Shown: one piece after another, positions 56,156 to 64,000 of the stretch
Layout: every line of letters begins with the position of its first letter
Position numbering within the stretch: the first letter of the stretch is position 1
Assembly: GCF_000717475.1 (NCBI RefSeq)
Contig: NZ_JPIK01000013.1
Coordinates: 124,001 to 188,000 of the forward strand
DNA: 64,000 nucleotides
Source: Desulfonatronum thiodismutans
Lineage (GTDB): Bacteria; Desulfobacterota; Desulfovibrionia; Desulfovibrionales; Desulfonatronaceae
Reading direction: 5' to 3'
The notes under the pieces: generated by a model
Seen by the model: only the letters and a program-made list of their open reading frames with translations
Database searches by the model: none
Told to the model about the DNA's origin: nothing
Made by a program: the position numbers and the translations under genes

Positions 56156-56201
56156 TTTTTCCTCGTCCAAAATAAGCGGTTTTCCCTACAGACACGGTCA
56201 G
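56156..56201 (+). promoter_or_regulatory. Conserved ~45-base upstream box, copy 2
   Basis: Shares TTTTTCCTCG, AATAAGCG and TTTTCCCTACAGACACGG with copies at 39787 and 59611. It is in the 303-base divergent gap between the MscS gene and the 46-residue gene, about 147 bases upstream of the latter. CGAGGAAAAA at 56118 is an exact inverted match to the box start, and a perfect GACAAAAT/ATTTTGTC hairpin follows at 56201-56219. Confidence 0.6.
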
Positions 56202-56347
56202 ACAAAATGTTATTTTGTCGGTGATTGCTGATCGGAGTAAAAATTTGAAAGCAGGCGTGATCGGTGCGGTCGCGTTCGGCTCAAGCCAGCGTCTGGTTGG
56301 CCGGTTTGCGGTTGCTGTCGTTCACCAACGGAAAGGAGGTGCATACA

Positions 56348-56488
56348 ATGCCGAATCAAGATGGAACAGGACCTAAAGGCCAGGGACCGAAAGACGGTCA
56401 TGGCAAAGGCAAGGGAAAGGGCGACCGCCCTGGTCAGGGGCCCATGGCTGGTGGAAAGAAAGGCAATAAGGAAGAAACCAAAAACTAA
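56348..56488 (+). CDS. Small glycine/lysine-rich protein (DUF5320-like start)
   Basis: 46 residues beginning M-P-N-Q-D-G-T-G-P-K-G-Q-G-P, then a G/K/D-rich tail. The D-G-T-G-P-x-G-x-G-P pattern is that of small DUF5320-type proteins, whose function is unknown. AAAGGAGG lies nine bases before the ATG and a strong terminator follows, so it looks like a real monocistronic gene. Highly charged and probably disordered. Confidence 0.75.
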   Translation: MPNQDGTGPKGQGPKDGHGKGKGKGDRPGQGPMAGGKKGNKEETKN

Positions 56489-56541
56489 ACCACTTTGAAG
56501 ACGGGTATTGGGCTTGCGAAGAATCGCGTGAGCGCGGACCC

Positions 56542-56600
56542 AAAAAGGCCGGGGCTGACATGTTTGTTGCTCTTCATGTCCTGTGTCCCGGCCTTTTTTT
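56542..56600 (+). terminator. Rho-independent terminator after the small gene
   Basis: AAAAAGGCCGGG pairs with CCCGGCCTTTTT, a 12-bp stem across a 33-base loop that contains a further small CATG stem; seven T end it. It lies about 55 bases after the stop of the 46-residue gene. Confidence 0.88.
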
Positions 56601-56644
56601 CAGTGCAGATTTATTCCTGTAATTGGGTGGGCCGGCAATCACCG

Positions 56645-56759
56645 AAGTCGAAATCGTGATCGAAATAGATTTCTGGTAACATTCCGATTTCGATAGCGAT
56701 TTCGATTTTGATTTCGATTTCGATCCGGAGGGACCGTGGTTCGAGATCAAAATGCCCTG
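56645..56759. repeat. Dispersed hexamer hairpin element, copy 3
   Basis: Left arm TCGAAATCGTGATCGAAAT, right arm of GATTTC units to about 56724, and a short spacer. The right flank GGTTCGAGATCAAAATGCCC TG (56738-56759) is shared with copy 4 and with the 144-bp element, showing that the families are composites of the same building blocks. It fills much of the 309-base gap before the P-ATPase. Confidence 0.82.
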
Positions 56760-56797
56760 TCAGGCACAGCAAGAGTCACTTTTCCAGGAACATCACC

Positions 56798-59536
56798 ATG
56801 TCCATACAAACAGACACGCATGAAGCCACCATCGACCATCCCCATGCCCTGACGGTACAAGAGTGCCTCGACGCGTTGCAAAGCCAGGCTGCCGGGCTGG
56901 AACCGGACGATGCGCAAATGCGCCTGGAACGCTTCGGCCCGAACAAACTGCCGGAGCCGGAGCCGGATGGGTTGCTGAAACGCTTTTTCAAGCATTTTCA
57001 TGACATCCTGATCTACATCCTGCTGGCCGCGGCCGGCATCACCGCTCTGCTGGGGCACTGGATAGACACCTTCGTCATTCTGGGCGTGGTGGTCATCAAC
57101 GCCTTGATCGGTTTTTTCCAGGAGGGCAAGGCCGAAGAGGCCCTGGCCGGCATTCGCAAAATGCTCTCCCTGCACGCCCAGGTCCGTCGCGGCGGAGATT
57201 TTCATGACATCGAAGCGGAGTTGTTGGTTCCGGGAGACATCGTCCGTTTGCGCTCCGGGGACAAGGTTCCAGCGGACATCCGGCTGCTGGACGCCACAAA
57301 CCTGCGCATCGAGGAATCCGCGCTGACCGGCGAATCCGTTGCCGCGACCAAGCAAGCCGAACCCGTGCCGAAGGACGCTTCCCTGGGGGACCGCAAGAGC
57401 ATGGCGTATTCCGGATGCCTTGTGGCGGCCGGACGCGGCGTGGGCGTGGTCGTACACACCGGCGGACAAACCCAGCTTGGCCGGATCAACCGAATGATCC
57501 AGGAAGTGGAGAAACTGGCCACTCCGTTGACACGCCAGATGGCCTACTTCGGAAAAGTGCTGTCCGTGGTCATTCTCTTCCTGGCCGGCCTGATGTTCGC
57601 TGTCGGGTGGCTTCTCCATGACATGCCCATGGAAGACCTCTTTTTCGCGGCCATCGGCTTTGCCGTGGCCGCCATTCCCGAAGGACTGCCGGCCATTCTA
57701 TCCATCACGCTGGCTCTGGGCGTGCAGCGCATGGCCCTGCGCAAGGCCATTATCCGCCGCCTGCCCGCCGTGGAAACCCTGGGTTCGGTGACGGTGATCT
57801 GTTCGGACAAGACCGGCACCCTGACCCGCAACGAGATGACCGCCCGGGCCGTGGTGACCGCGACCCAAACCTACCACGTCAGCGGCACGGGCTACGTTCC
57901 CGAAGGCCACATCCGAGGGGCGGATGAACAACGCGCCGAACTCGGAAACAATTCCGATCTGTTCCAGATCATTGAAATCATGGCCGTGTGCAATGACGCA
58001 ATGATCCTCGAGGAGGACGGTCGCTGGATACTGAACGGCGAGCCCACGGAAGGGGCGTTGCGCGCTCTGGGCCGCAAAGCTGAATTTGATGCAAAGCCAT
58101 ATACTCGCCTGGCTGAGCTGCCTTTTGAATCCGAAACCAAATTCATGGCCACCCTGAATAAAAGTCCTGAGGGAAAAATCCTTCTGTTACTCAAAGGCGC
58201 TCCGGACCGTCTGCTGGACCGTTGCACGCTCCAGCTCGCCGCTAACGGCGGCACCGAGCCCCTGGACCGCCCCATGTGGGAAGCCAGGCTGGAGGAGCTG
58301 GCCGCTCAGGGTCAGAGAATCCTGGCCGCGGCCTGGCGGGAACTTCCCCATGAAGATCCGGATGCGTTGCGGCTGACCAAAAGCCAGACCCTGTCTTTGG
58401 AAGACGTGGACCAAGAGATGATCTTTTCCGGCTTGGTGGGCATCGTTGATCCCCCCCGGCCCGAGGCGATTGCGGCAATCAAGATCTGCCGCGAAGCCGG
58501 CATCCGGGTGAAGATGATCACCGGAGACCATGCGGCCACGGCCATGGCCATCGGCAGGGAAATGGGAATCGGCAACGGCACGGCGGCCATCACCGGACCG
58601 GAGCTGGAAGCCGCGAGCGATACGGAAATGCGCCGTCTGGCCGTGCAGCACGACATTTTTGCCCGCACCAGCCCGGAGCACAAGTTGCGCCTGGTCACGG
58701 CCCTGCAAGCCGAGAAGGAAGTGGTGGCCATGACCGGAGACGGAGTCAACGACGCTCCGGCCCTGAAACGGGCCGATGTCGGCATCGCCATGGGCATCAA
58801 GGGCACCGAGGCGACCAAGGAGGCCGCGGAGATCGTACTCATGGACGACAATTTCGCGACCATAGAGCACGCCGTGGAAGAAGGCCGCACCATTTACGAC
58901 AACCTGCGCAAGGCGATTTTGTTTCTTCTCCCGACCAACGGCGCCGAAGGGTTGGTCGTCCTCACCGCCATCGTCGCCGGCTTTGCCGTGCTCCCTTTGA
59001 CGCCGGTCCAAATCCTTTGGGTGAACATGGTGACGGCCATCACCCTGGCCATGGCCCTGGCCTTCGAGCCTCCCGAACCAGACCTGATGTCCCGGCCTCC
59101 GCGTCGTCCCGGTACGGCCATACTTGGCGGCTACTTTATCTGGCGGATCGGCTTTGTCTCCGTGCTTATCGGAGGGGCCACCCTGGCTGTTTTCCAGGTG
59201 GAAATGTCCCTGGACATGGACGTACAAATCGTGCGCACCGTCTGCGTGAACACTTTGGTGGCCGGCCAACTTTTTTACCTGTTCAACAGCCGCTTTCTTC
59301 GAGAAGCCGCGTGGCTGCCCTCCCGCCTTGTCAGCAACAAGGTCGCCTTGATCGCTTCCGGAGTCCTGATCCTCTTGCAACTTATTTTCGTTTACGCGCC
59401 GTTCATGAATCTCTGGTTCGGTTCAGCTCCTTTGGAGCTTCGCCATTGGCTGGTTCCACTGGGTATCGGCCTGATGGTCTTCACCCTGTCGGAACTCGAA
59501 AAAGTCGTGTCTCGAAAATTTCAAAGGGTAAAGTAA
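56798..59536 (+). CDS. Cation-translocating P-type ATPase (P2A, calcium type)
   Basis: A 912-residue membrane pump. The N-terminal cation_ATPase_N domain has L-T-V-Q-E-C-L-D-A-L. L-T-G-E-S lies in the actuator, P-E-G-L-P in helix 4 as in Ca2+/PMR1-like pumps, and the phosphorylated Asp337 in D-K-T-G-T-L-T. The hinge motif is T-G-D-G-V-N-D-A-P-A-L, followed by a C-terminal cation_ATPase_C domain with several helices. Ion specificity (Ca2+ or another divalent) is inferred from P-E-G-L-P. The ATG at 56798 gives the normal start; an upstream extension would read through the repeat. Confidence 0.93.
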   Translation: MSIQTDTHEATIDHPHALTVQECLDALQSQAAGLEPDDAQMRLERFGPNKLPEPEPDGLLKRFFKHFHDILIYILLAAAGITALLGHWIDTFVILGVVVINALIGFFQEGKAEEALAGIRKMLSLHAQVRRGGDFHDIEAELLVPGDIVRLRSGDKVPADIRLLDATNLRIEESALTGESVAATKQAEPVPKDASLGDRKSMAYSGCLVAAGRGVGVVVHTGGQTQLGRINRMIQEVEKLATPLTRQMAYFGKVLSVVILFLAGLMFAVGWLLHDMPMEDLFFAAIGFAVAAIPEGLPAILSITLALGVQRMALRKAIIRRLPAVETLGSVTVICSDKTGTLTRNEMTARAVVTATQTYHVSGTGYVPEGHIRGADEQRAELGNNSDLFQIIEIMAVCNDAMILEEDGRWILNGEPTEGALRALGRKAEFDAKPYTRLAELPFESETKFMATLNKSPEGKILLLLKGAPDRLLDRCTLQLAANGGTEPLDRPMWEARLEELAAQGQRILAAAWRELPHEDPDALRLTKSQTLSLEDVDQEMIFSGLVGIVDPPRPEAIAAIKICREAGIRVKMITGDHAATAMAIGREMGIGNGTAAITGPELEAASDTEMRRLAVQHDIFARTSPEHKLRLVTALQAEKEVVAMTGDGVNDAPALKRADVGIAMGIKGTEATKEAAEIVLMDDNFATIEHAVEEGRTIYDNLRKAILFLLPTNGAEGLVVLTAIVAGFAVLPLTPVQILWVNMVTAITLAMALAFEPPEPDLMSRPPRRPGTAILGGYFIWRIGFVSVLIGGATLAVFQVEMSLDMDVQIVRTVCVNTLVAGQLFYLFNSRFLREAAWLPSRLVSNKVALIASGVLILLQLIFVYAPFMNLWFGSAPLELRHWLVPLGIGLMVFTLSELEKVVSRKFQRVK

Positions 59537-59610
59537 AGTTGAATTGTTACCTTCCGTGGACTGTCCATTTCTCAGCTCGACCCGCCCGGGATTTTTTCCC
59601 GACTCTTGTG

Positions 59611-59653
59611 ATTTCTCCTCGCTAAAACAAGAAATTCCCCTACAGACGCGCTG
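59611..59653 (+). promoter_or_regulatory. Conserved ~45-base upstream box, copy 3
   Basis: ATTTCTCCTCG, AACAAG and ATTCCCCTACAGACGCG match the other two boxes with a few changes. It lies about 230 bases before mlaE in a 349-base gap. That gap also has a near-perfect palindrome around AAGCTT (59681-59698) and nothing else recognised. Confidence 0.55.
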
Positions 59654-59885
59654 CATCCCCAAGGTATAGACCTCTGTACAGGGGGGAAGCTTTCCTCCTT
59701 GAAGTGGGACGTCCACGCACGATGCGGTCCAGTGCTCAGGGACCAACTTTTTGTCGCGGAGGCGAATGATTGCTTGAGAATTGATTCGTCAGCCGTTGTA
59801 TGGATGGGAACCGGTCGCCGCCCTGTCGGATCTGCCGACAAACCTTTTTTGGGGGGCCATCCCTTCACGAATATGGAGTCGATCC

Positions 59886-60692
59886 ATGGCAGATCATGCG
59901 GAGACCCGCGCAAACCCTTTTGCCGCCTCGGGACGGATGTTGTTCGGCTTGGTCAATGAGCTGGGGGCAATGGCCATCTTCGCCGGTTTGGCCGTTCTGC
60001 ACGTGTTCACCTTCCCCTTCCAGTTCAGAAAGATTCTGAGCCAAATGTATTTCATCGGCTTCCGATCCGTGTCCGTCATTCTCCTGGTATCCGTGTTCAC
60101 CGGGATGGTTCTGGGTCTTCAAGGCTATTATACCCTGGCCAAATTCGGTTCGACGGGCTTGCTGGGACCGGCCGTGGCCCTGTCGCTGATCCGGGAATTG
60201 GGGCCGGTGCTCACGGCCATCATGATCATTGCCCGGGCCGGCTCATCCATGGCCGCGGAGATCGGCATCATGCGCATCTCCGAACAGATCGACGCGCTGG
60301 ACACCATGAACATCAATCCCATCAAGTTCCTGGTGAGTCCACGAATCGTGGCTTCCCTGATCAGTTTCCCCCTCTTGACGGCCTTGTTCGACGTGGTGGG
60401 CATCATCGGGGGCTATCTGACCAGCGTGGTGCTGCTCCACCTGAGCGCCGGAACCTACTTCACCCAGATCGAGGCAAGCGTGGTCATGCAGGACATTACC
60501 GGGGGCTTCCTCAAGTCGGTGGTTTTCGGATTTATCGTTACGGTCATCTGTTGCTACCAGGGGTATTTCACCCATTTGCGCGCCGGCGGCTTCGGGGCCA
60601 AGGGGGTGAGCATGTCCACCACCACCGCGGTGGTCATGTCCTGTGTGGCCGTGCTGGTGGTGGACTATGTCCTGACCTCGTTCCTGCTTTAG
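59886..60692 (+). CDS. mlaE: Phospholipid-transport ABC permease MlaE
   Basis: A 268-residue inner-membrane permease of normal length. Five to six hydrophobic helices are visible. The family marks are G-M-V-L-G-L-Q-G-Y, L-I-R-E-L-G-P-V-L-T-A-I-M-I-I-A-R-A-G and A-E-I-G-I-M-R-I-S-E-Q-I-D-A-L. With MlaF, MlaD and MlaC it moves phospholipids between the inner and outer membranes. ATG at 59886 has GGAG seven bases upstream. It is separated from the next mla gene by the composite repeat rather than the usual short gap. Confidence 0.94.
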   Translation: MADHAETRANPFAASGRMLFGLVNELGAMAIFAGLAVLHVFTFPFQFRKILSQMYFIGFRSVSVILLVSVFTGMVLGLQGYYTLAKFGSTGLLGPAVALSLIRELGPVLTAIMIIARAGSSMAAEIGIMRISEQIDALDTMNINPIKFLVSPRIVASLISFPLLTALFDVVGIIGGYLTSVVLLHLSAGTYFTQIEASVVMQDITGGFLKSVVFGFIVTVICCYQGYFTHLRAGGFGAKGVSMSTTTAVVMSCVAVLVVDYVLTSFLL

Positions 60693-60760
60693 CCGGGATG
60701 GTTCATCTTGTCGGGAAAATAGGTTGACAGATTTTGTTGCCGTGAAAATTCGCCGCGAGT

Positions 60761-61020
60761 GTAGGGGCGGCCCTCGCGGCCGCCCTGGGTGGGCGAGGCA
60801 ACGATGAGCAACGACGAACAAACGATCAATCGTGCCGCCATCATGGTAGTAGATTACAGGGTACTCATGGCCCCCCCAGGGAAAGGCGAAAACCCATCGA
60901 AATCGAAATCGCCGCTATCGCTATCGAAATCGGAAAGTTGCCAGAAATCGATTTCGATCACGATTTCGATTTCGATACCGATACAGAGCTTCCTCGGTTC
61001 GAGATCAAAAATGCCCTGGA
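60761..61020. repeat. Dispersed composite repeat, copy 4, between mlaE and mlaF
   Basis: It begins with GTAGGGGCGGCCCTCGCGGC CGCCCTG, a hairpin homologous to that at 53923. GTAGATTACAGGGTACTCATG, a TCGAAA left arm and a GATTTC right arm follow, and it ends GAGATCAAAAATGCCCTGGA like the 144-bp element. The block between the arms is expanded relative to the 53955 copy. It occupies most of the 371-base gap inside the mla cluster; the remaining bases contain no feature. Confidence 0.82.
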
Positions 61021-61063
61021 ACCATCCCTTTAGCCGTCCGTTGAATAAACAGTTGGGACGATT

Positions 61064-62293
61064 ATGCCGGAACCAGTCATTCGCTTTGTCAAGGTGTGCA
61101 AAAGCTTCAACGACAAGGTCGTTCTGAAGGATGTCAGCCTGGATATCCTCGGCGGACAGGTGACCGTGATTATCGGGAAGAGCGGGGTCGGGAAATCCGT
61201 CTTGCTGAAGCACGTCATCGGACTGCTCAAGCCGGATTCCGGAGAAATTTTCTTCAAGGGCAAGCCTCTTTCCACCATGAACCGCAAGAGCATGTCCGAG
61301 TTGAAGAGTTGTTTCAGCTACATGTTCCAGAACAACGCCCTGTTCGATTCCATGACCGTTTATGAGAACATCGCCCTGCCCCTGACCGAAAAGACGAGTC
61401 TGGCGTCCGCGATGATTCGGGAGAAGGTCATCCAGCGGACAACACAGTTGGAGATCTCCGACGTCCTGAACAAATATCCCTCGCAGATCTCAGGAGGGAT
61501 GCAAAAACGCGTGGCCTTGGCCAGGGCCCTGATCACCGATCCGGAGATCGTGCTCTTTGACGAACCCACCACGGGGCTCGACCCGATCAGAAAGAACGCC
61601 GTGCTGAACATGATCGCCCATTATCAGCGGCAGCTGGGGTTCACGGCCGTTGTCGTCAGCCATGACATCCCTGATGTGTTCTACATTGCGGACAAGGTGG
61701 CCATCATCGATTCCAGCGGGATCATTTTTGAAGATACGCCGGTTGTCCTGGAGCAGTCCGACGACCCCGACATCCAGGCCTTTCTGAACAGCGTCGAGAT
61801 GCTCAAGGACGACCTTACCGGGCTGGACAATCGCAAGGAGTTCATGGCCGGCTTGAGACGCCTTGGCCATCGCATCCAACTCGGTGAGCGATATGGGTTC
61901 ATTCTGTTTTTGTTGGACGGTTTGGATGAAGTGGATGAGCATGTGGGCCAAATCGCGGCGCAACGAGCTATCCAAAACCTCTCCGACGGGCTGATCGCTC
62001 AACTGGACGGCCAAGGGCGAGCCGTGCGGATCGGGAAAAACGAGGTCGCGGCGTATTTCCCGGTGACCGATTCCGATCAGATCGACGCTTTCCGCGCGGC
62101 AATGCTCGAACGGATCAGTGCTGTGGGAAAACTCACATCCGGAGCGGAACATCCCGGCTACAGAAATTTTTGCATCAGTTTGGGGGTTGCGGAAGTGGAT
62201 GCATACCCCGACTTGCAGGCATTGGTCATGGTGGCTCGTGACAATGAGCAGCAAATGGTTTGTCCGGTACGCGAGAAAAAGGAAACGATATGA
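61064..62293 (+). CDS. mlaF: MlaF-type ABC ATPase fused to a degenerate GGDEF-like domain
   Basis: A 409-residue protein; MlaF is usually about 260-270. Residues 1-245 are the ABC ATPase, with Walker A G-K-S-G-V-G-K-S (38-45), signature I-S-G-G-M-Q-K-R (142-149), Walker B I-V-L-F-D-E-P (162-168) and the switch histidine in V-S-H-D. Residues 246-400 have the layout of a GGDEF domain: D-L-T-G-L-D-N-R-K-E-F (250-260), L-L-D-G-L-D-E-V-D (283-291), R-I-G-K-N-E-V in place of the R-x-G-G-D-E-F loop (322-328), and I-S-L-G-V-A near 371. Without G-G-D/E-E-F it should not make c-di-GMP and may sense or bind. The start follows the repeat; the end overlaps mlaD by four bases. Confidence 0.88.
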   Translation: MPEPVIRFVKVCKSFNDKVVLKDVSLDILGGQVTVIIGKSGVGKSVLLKHVIGLLKPDSGEIFFKGKPLSTMNRKSMSELKSCFSYMFQNNALFDSMTVYENIALPLTEKTSLASAMIREKVIQRTTQLEISDVLNKYPSQISGGMQKRVALARALITDPEIVLFDEPTTGLDPIRKNAVLNMIAHYQRQLGFTAVVVSHDIPDVFYIADKVAIIDSSGIIFEDTPVVLEQSDDPDIQAFLNSVEMLKDDLTGLDNRKEFMAGLRRLGHRIQLGERYGFILFLLDGLDEVDEHVGQIAAQRAIQNLSDGLIAQLDGQGRAVRIGKNEVAAYFPVTDSDQIDAFRAAMLERISAVGKLTSGAEHPGYRNFCISLGVAEVDAYPDLQALVMVARDNEQQMVCPVREKKETI

Positions 62294-62742
62294 AGAAATA
62301 CGCCATGGAAACGAGCGTGGGCGTGTTCATGCTCATTGGACTGTTGTGCGTCGGGTATCTGACGATCAGGCTGGGAGACTTGGAACTGCTGCGCGGCAAC
62401 ACCTATTTGCTCAACGCGAGATTCACTTCGGCCGCCGGGTTGAACCGGGGCGGTGTCGTGGAAATGGCCGGAGTCGGGATCGGCAAGGTCGAGAGCATCC
62501 GCCTGCACCCCACGGATCTGGTGGCCATCGTGACCTTGCGGATCGAAAAGGGGGTCCCGGTTTCGGATGATGCCGTCGCGGCGATCAAAACCCGCGGTTT
62601 GATCGGAGACAAATTCATCGAGATCGCTCCCGGAGGGTCGGATTTCGAGCTCGGTCCGGGAGAAACCATCGTGGATACCGTGCCGGCCTTGGACATCGAA
62701 AAACTGATCGGGCGGTTCGCCTTTGGCGACGTTGAGAAATAA
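62290..62742 (+). CDS. mlaD: MCE-domain lipid-binding protein MlaD
   Basis: A 150-residue periplasmic protein with an N-terminal anchor helix (about residues 7-25, E-T-S-V-G-V-F-M-L-I-G). One MCE domain follows: F-T-S-A-A-G-L-N-R-G-G-V-V near residues 45-57, and the core I-K-T-R-G-L-I-G-D-K-F-I-E-I near 100-113. It forms a hexameric ring below MlaE that threads lipids. The ATG overlaps the mlaF stop in an ATGA, so the two are translationally coupled. Confidence 0.94.
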   Translation: MKKYAMETSVGVFMLIGLLCVGYLTIRLGDLELLRGNTYLLNARFTSAAGLNRGGVVEMAGVGIGKVESIRLHPTDLVAIVTLRIEKGVPVSDDAVAAIKTRGLIGDKFIEIAPGGSDFELGPGETIVDTVPALDIEKLIGRFAFGDVEK

Positions 62743-62811
62743 AGGCGGAAGGCGGGAAAAAACGGCCAGGATGGGCATGCCGCATCGAAAACGTCAAACC
62801 GCGAGGACGAT

Positions 62812-63435
62812 ATGTTGAAACAAATTATGATGATGGTCTGCCTGCTGCTTTTTGCGTCCACGGCCATGGCCGCTTCACCGATGGCGACCGTTCAGACCGC
62901 GGTCGACCAGGTCCTCGGCATCCTGGGGGAACCGGACAGTCCGGAACAGAACATCGATGGAAAATTCGAGCGCATCAAGCAGGTTGTTGATGCAGCCTTT
63001 GACTACGAGGTTCTTTCCCGCGTCACCCTTGGTCGAGGCTGGAGACAGTTGGACGCATCGCAGCAGGAGCAATTTGTTTCGCTGTATTCGGAATTGATCG
63101 AGCGCACCTACCGAAATTACATTTCCGCCTATTCCGACGAAGACGTCGTTTACGTCAAGGAAACGTTGCTCACGGAAGCAGGAGCGCGCATCCCCAAAGC
63201 CGAAGTGGAAACCCAGGTCAAGGCCAGGCAGGGCCCCGTTCTGGTTTTGTATCGGCTCTATGAGGAAAATGGAAAATGGCTGGTCTACGACATCCATGGG
63301 GAGGGGATAAGCCTGGCCCAGAATTTTCGGACCCAGTTCGAGGAGATTCTGCATCGAAGCGGTGTGGACGGATTGCTCGAATCACTGCGGAGCAAGGTCG
63401 CGAGCCTGCGAGACGGCGTTGAGGCCGCGAATTGA
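62812..63435 (+). CDS. mlaC: Periplasmic phospholipid carrier MlaC
   Basis: A 207-residue protein with a signal peptide (about residues 1-20, ending A-M-A-A). The MlaC/Ttg2-type fold is shown by A-A-F-D-Y-E-V-L-S-R-V-T-L-G-R-G-W, then F-V-S-L-Y-S-E-L-I-E-R-T-Y, W-L-V-Y-D-I-H-G-E-G-I-S-L and the terminal F-R-T-Q-F-E-E-I. It shuttles phospholipids between MlaD at the inner membrane and MlaA at the outer membrane. GAGGA precedes the ATG. It starts 69 bases after mlaD. Confidence 0.93.
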   Translation: MLKQIMMMVCLLLFASTAMAASPMATVQTAVDQVLGILGEPDSPEQNIDGKFERIKQVVDAAFDYEVLSRVTLGRGWRQLDASQQEQFVSLYSELIERTYRNYISAYSDEDVVYVKETLLTEAGARIPKAEVETQVKARQGPVLVLYRLYEENGKWLVYDIHGEGISLAQNFRTQFEEILHRSGVDGLLESLRSKVASLRDGVEAAN

Positions 63436-63452
63436 GAAGAGGACGGGAAGAT

Positions 63453-64000
63453 ATGCCGAAAAAAATATTATCCGCGGCGTTGATCCTTTTGCTGACGTGT
63501 CTGTTGATCACGACCGGATGCGCCGGAAAGAACAGTCCCGGTTCCGCGATGATCGCGGACGGGGGAACCGTTGCCGCAAAAGGAGAGGGCGGCCCGGATC
63601 GGCATGACGACCTCGACGATGACGAGTGGTGGGAAGAGGAATGGGAAATCCTGGCCGAGGAGCACAAGCCCTTGCGCGTCGCCGATCCCCTGGAGGGATG
63701 GAACAGGGCCATGTTCACCGTCAACGACAAGCTCTACCTCCATCTGCTCAAACCGGTCGCCCAGGCCTACTCCATGGTTGTTCCCGAACTTTTCAGGATC
63801 GGCATCGGAAACTTCTTCACCAACCTGGCCTATCCCGTGCGCGCCGTGAACAGTCTGTTGCAGGGCAAGGGCGACAAGGTCGCCAAGGAAACCGGAAGTT
63901 TTGTTTTGAACACGACCTTCGGTTTCCTCGGTTTGGTCAAAATATCGGATGCCTTCCCGGACCTGAACGTCACCCACGAGGATGCCGGACAGACATTCGG
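63453..64000 (+). CDS. mlaA: VacJ/MlaA-family lipoprotein, C-terminus off the window
   Basis: The first 182 codons are present. A lipoprotein signal ends T-T-G-C-A (lipidated Cys near residue 23). An acidic linker rich in Asp/Glu (residues about 50-75) is followed by the MlaA core: P-L-E-G-W-N-R-A-M-F, then F-F-T-N-L-A-Y-P-V-R-A-V-N-S-L-L-Q-G and L-N-T-T-F-G-F-L-G. MlaA sits in the outer membrane and removes misplaced phospholipid from the outer leaflet. The acidic linker is longer than in many homologues. It is 17 bases after mlaC in the same operon. Confidence 0.9.
   Translation, partial: MPKKILSAALILLLTCLLITTGCAGKNSPGSAMIADGGTVAAKGEGGPDRHDDLDDDEWWEEEWEILAEEHKPLRVADPLEGWNRAMFTVNDKLYLHLLKPVAQAYSMVVPELFRIGIGNFFTNLAYPVRAVNSLLQGKGDKVAKETGSFVLNTTFGFLGLVKISDAFPDLNVTHEDAGQTF

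Noticed and set aside
58187..59380. A 397-codon frame antisense to the P-type ATPase
   Set aside because: The sense frame carries the conserved hinge and C-terminal ATPase motifs; the antisense frame has none.

Overview
This window looks like a chromosomal segment of a Gram-negative, outer-membrane-bearing bacterium. Moderately high GC, a flavodiiron oxygen reductase, NikR, outer-membrane lipid-transport genes and the overall gene mix suggest an anaerobic Desulfobacterota (Desulfovibrionales-like) organism. That placement is inference from gene content only; no rRNA gene is present. I saw no tRNA, CRISPR array, prophage or intact transposase.

Layout. (1) Positions 1-20426, minus strand: about twenty genes read leftward. 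In transcription order they are GAPDH, dnaE, queD, dtd, a response-regulator/PP2C phosphatase, a STAS protein, a FapA-like protein, motA, motB, a CgeB-like glycosyltransferase, a GT9-like glycosyltransferase, an SLT-domain lytic transglycosylase, a small unknown, gpsA, a glycine-zipper lipoprotein and a pentapeptide protein closed by a terminator. Beyond the terminator is a surface-polysaccharide group (GT4, polysaccharide deacetylase, GT2 cut by the window edge). (2) 20808-32396, plus strand: an unknown two-segment protein, a methyltransferase, nikR and folE2; then a lone flagellar rod-type protein coupled to a rhomboid protease, pyruvate kinase with a strong terminator, a sigma-54 activator, a large TPR protein and a nucleotide-sugar dehydrogenase. 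(3) 32407-36516, minus strand: TgpA-like transglutaminase plus DUF58 protein, and the rplM-rpsI operon with a recognisable promoter and terminator. (4) 36851-64000, mostly plus strand: an envelope/stress-flavoured region.

Region 4 is the most interesting. It opens with a PAS histidine kinase and a LuxR-type response regulator. Next comes a cassette of two paralogous secreted proteins of unknown function flanking a tiny Thivi_2564-type membrane protein. It continues with a very large cyclic beta-glucan synthase, a flavodiiron protein, a baeRF-type protein, an HPF/RaiA ribosome-associated protein, a BON-MscS channel, a 46-residue glycine/lysine-rich protein and a calcium-type P-ATPase, and ends in a phospholipid-transport operon mlaE-F-D-C-A. 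The MlaF ATPase carries an extra C-terminal domain that looks like a degenerate GGDEF domain. Three of the intergenic regions here share a roughly 45-base conserved box whose core reads TTTTCCCTACAGACACGG.

Dispersed intergenic repeats are prominent. Four copies are built from a TCGAAA hexamer arm facing its reverse complement. A related 144-bp element has perfect 20-bp terminal inverted repeats. There is also a REP-like palindrome built on GGCCTGCGCCGG. One of the hexamer elements sits inside the mla cluster between mlaE and mlaF.
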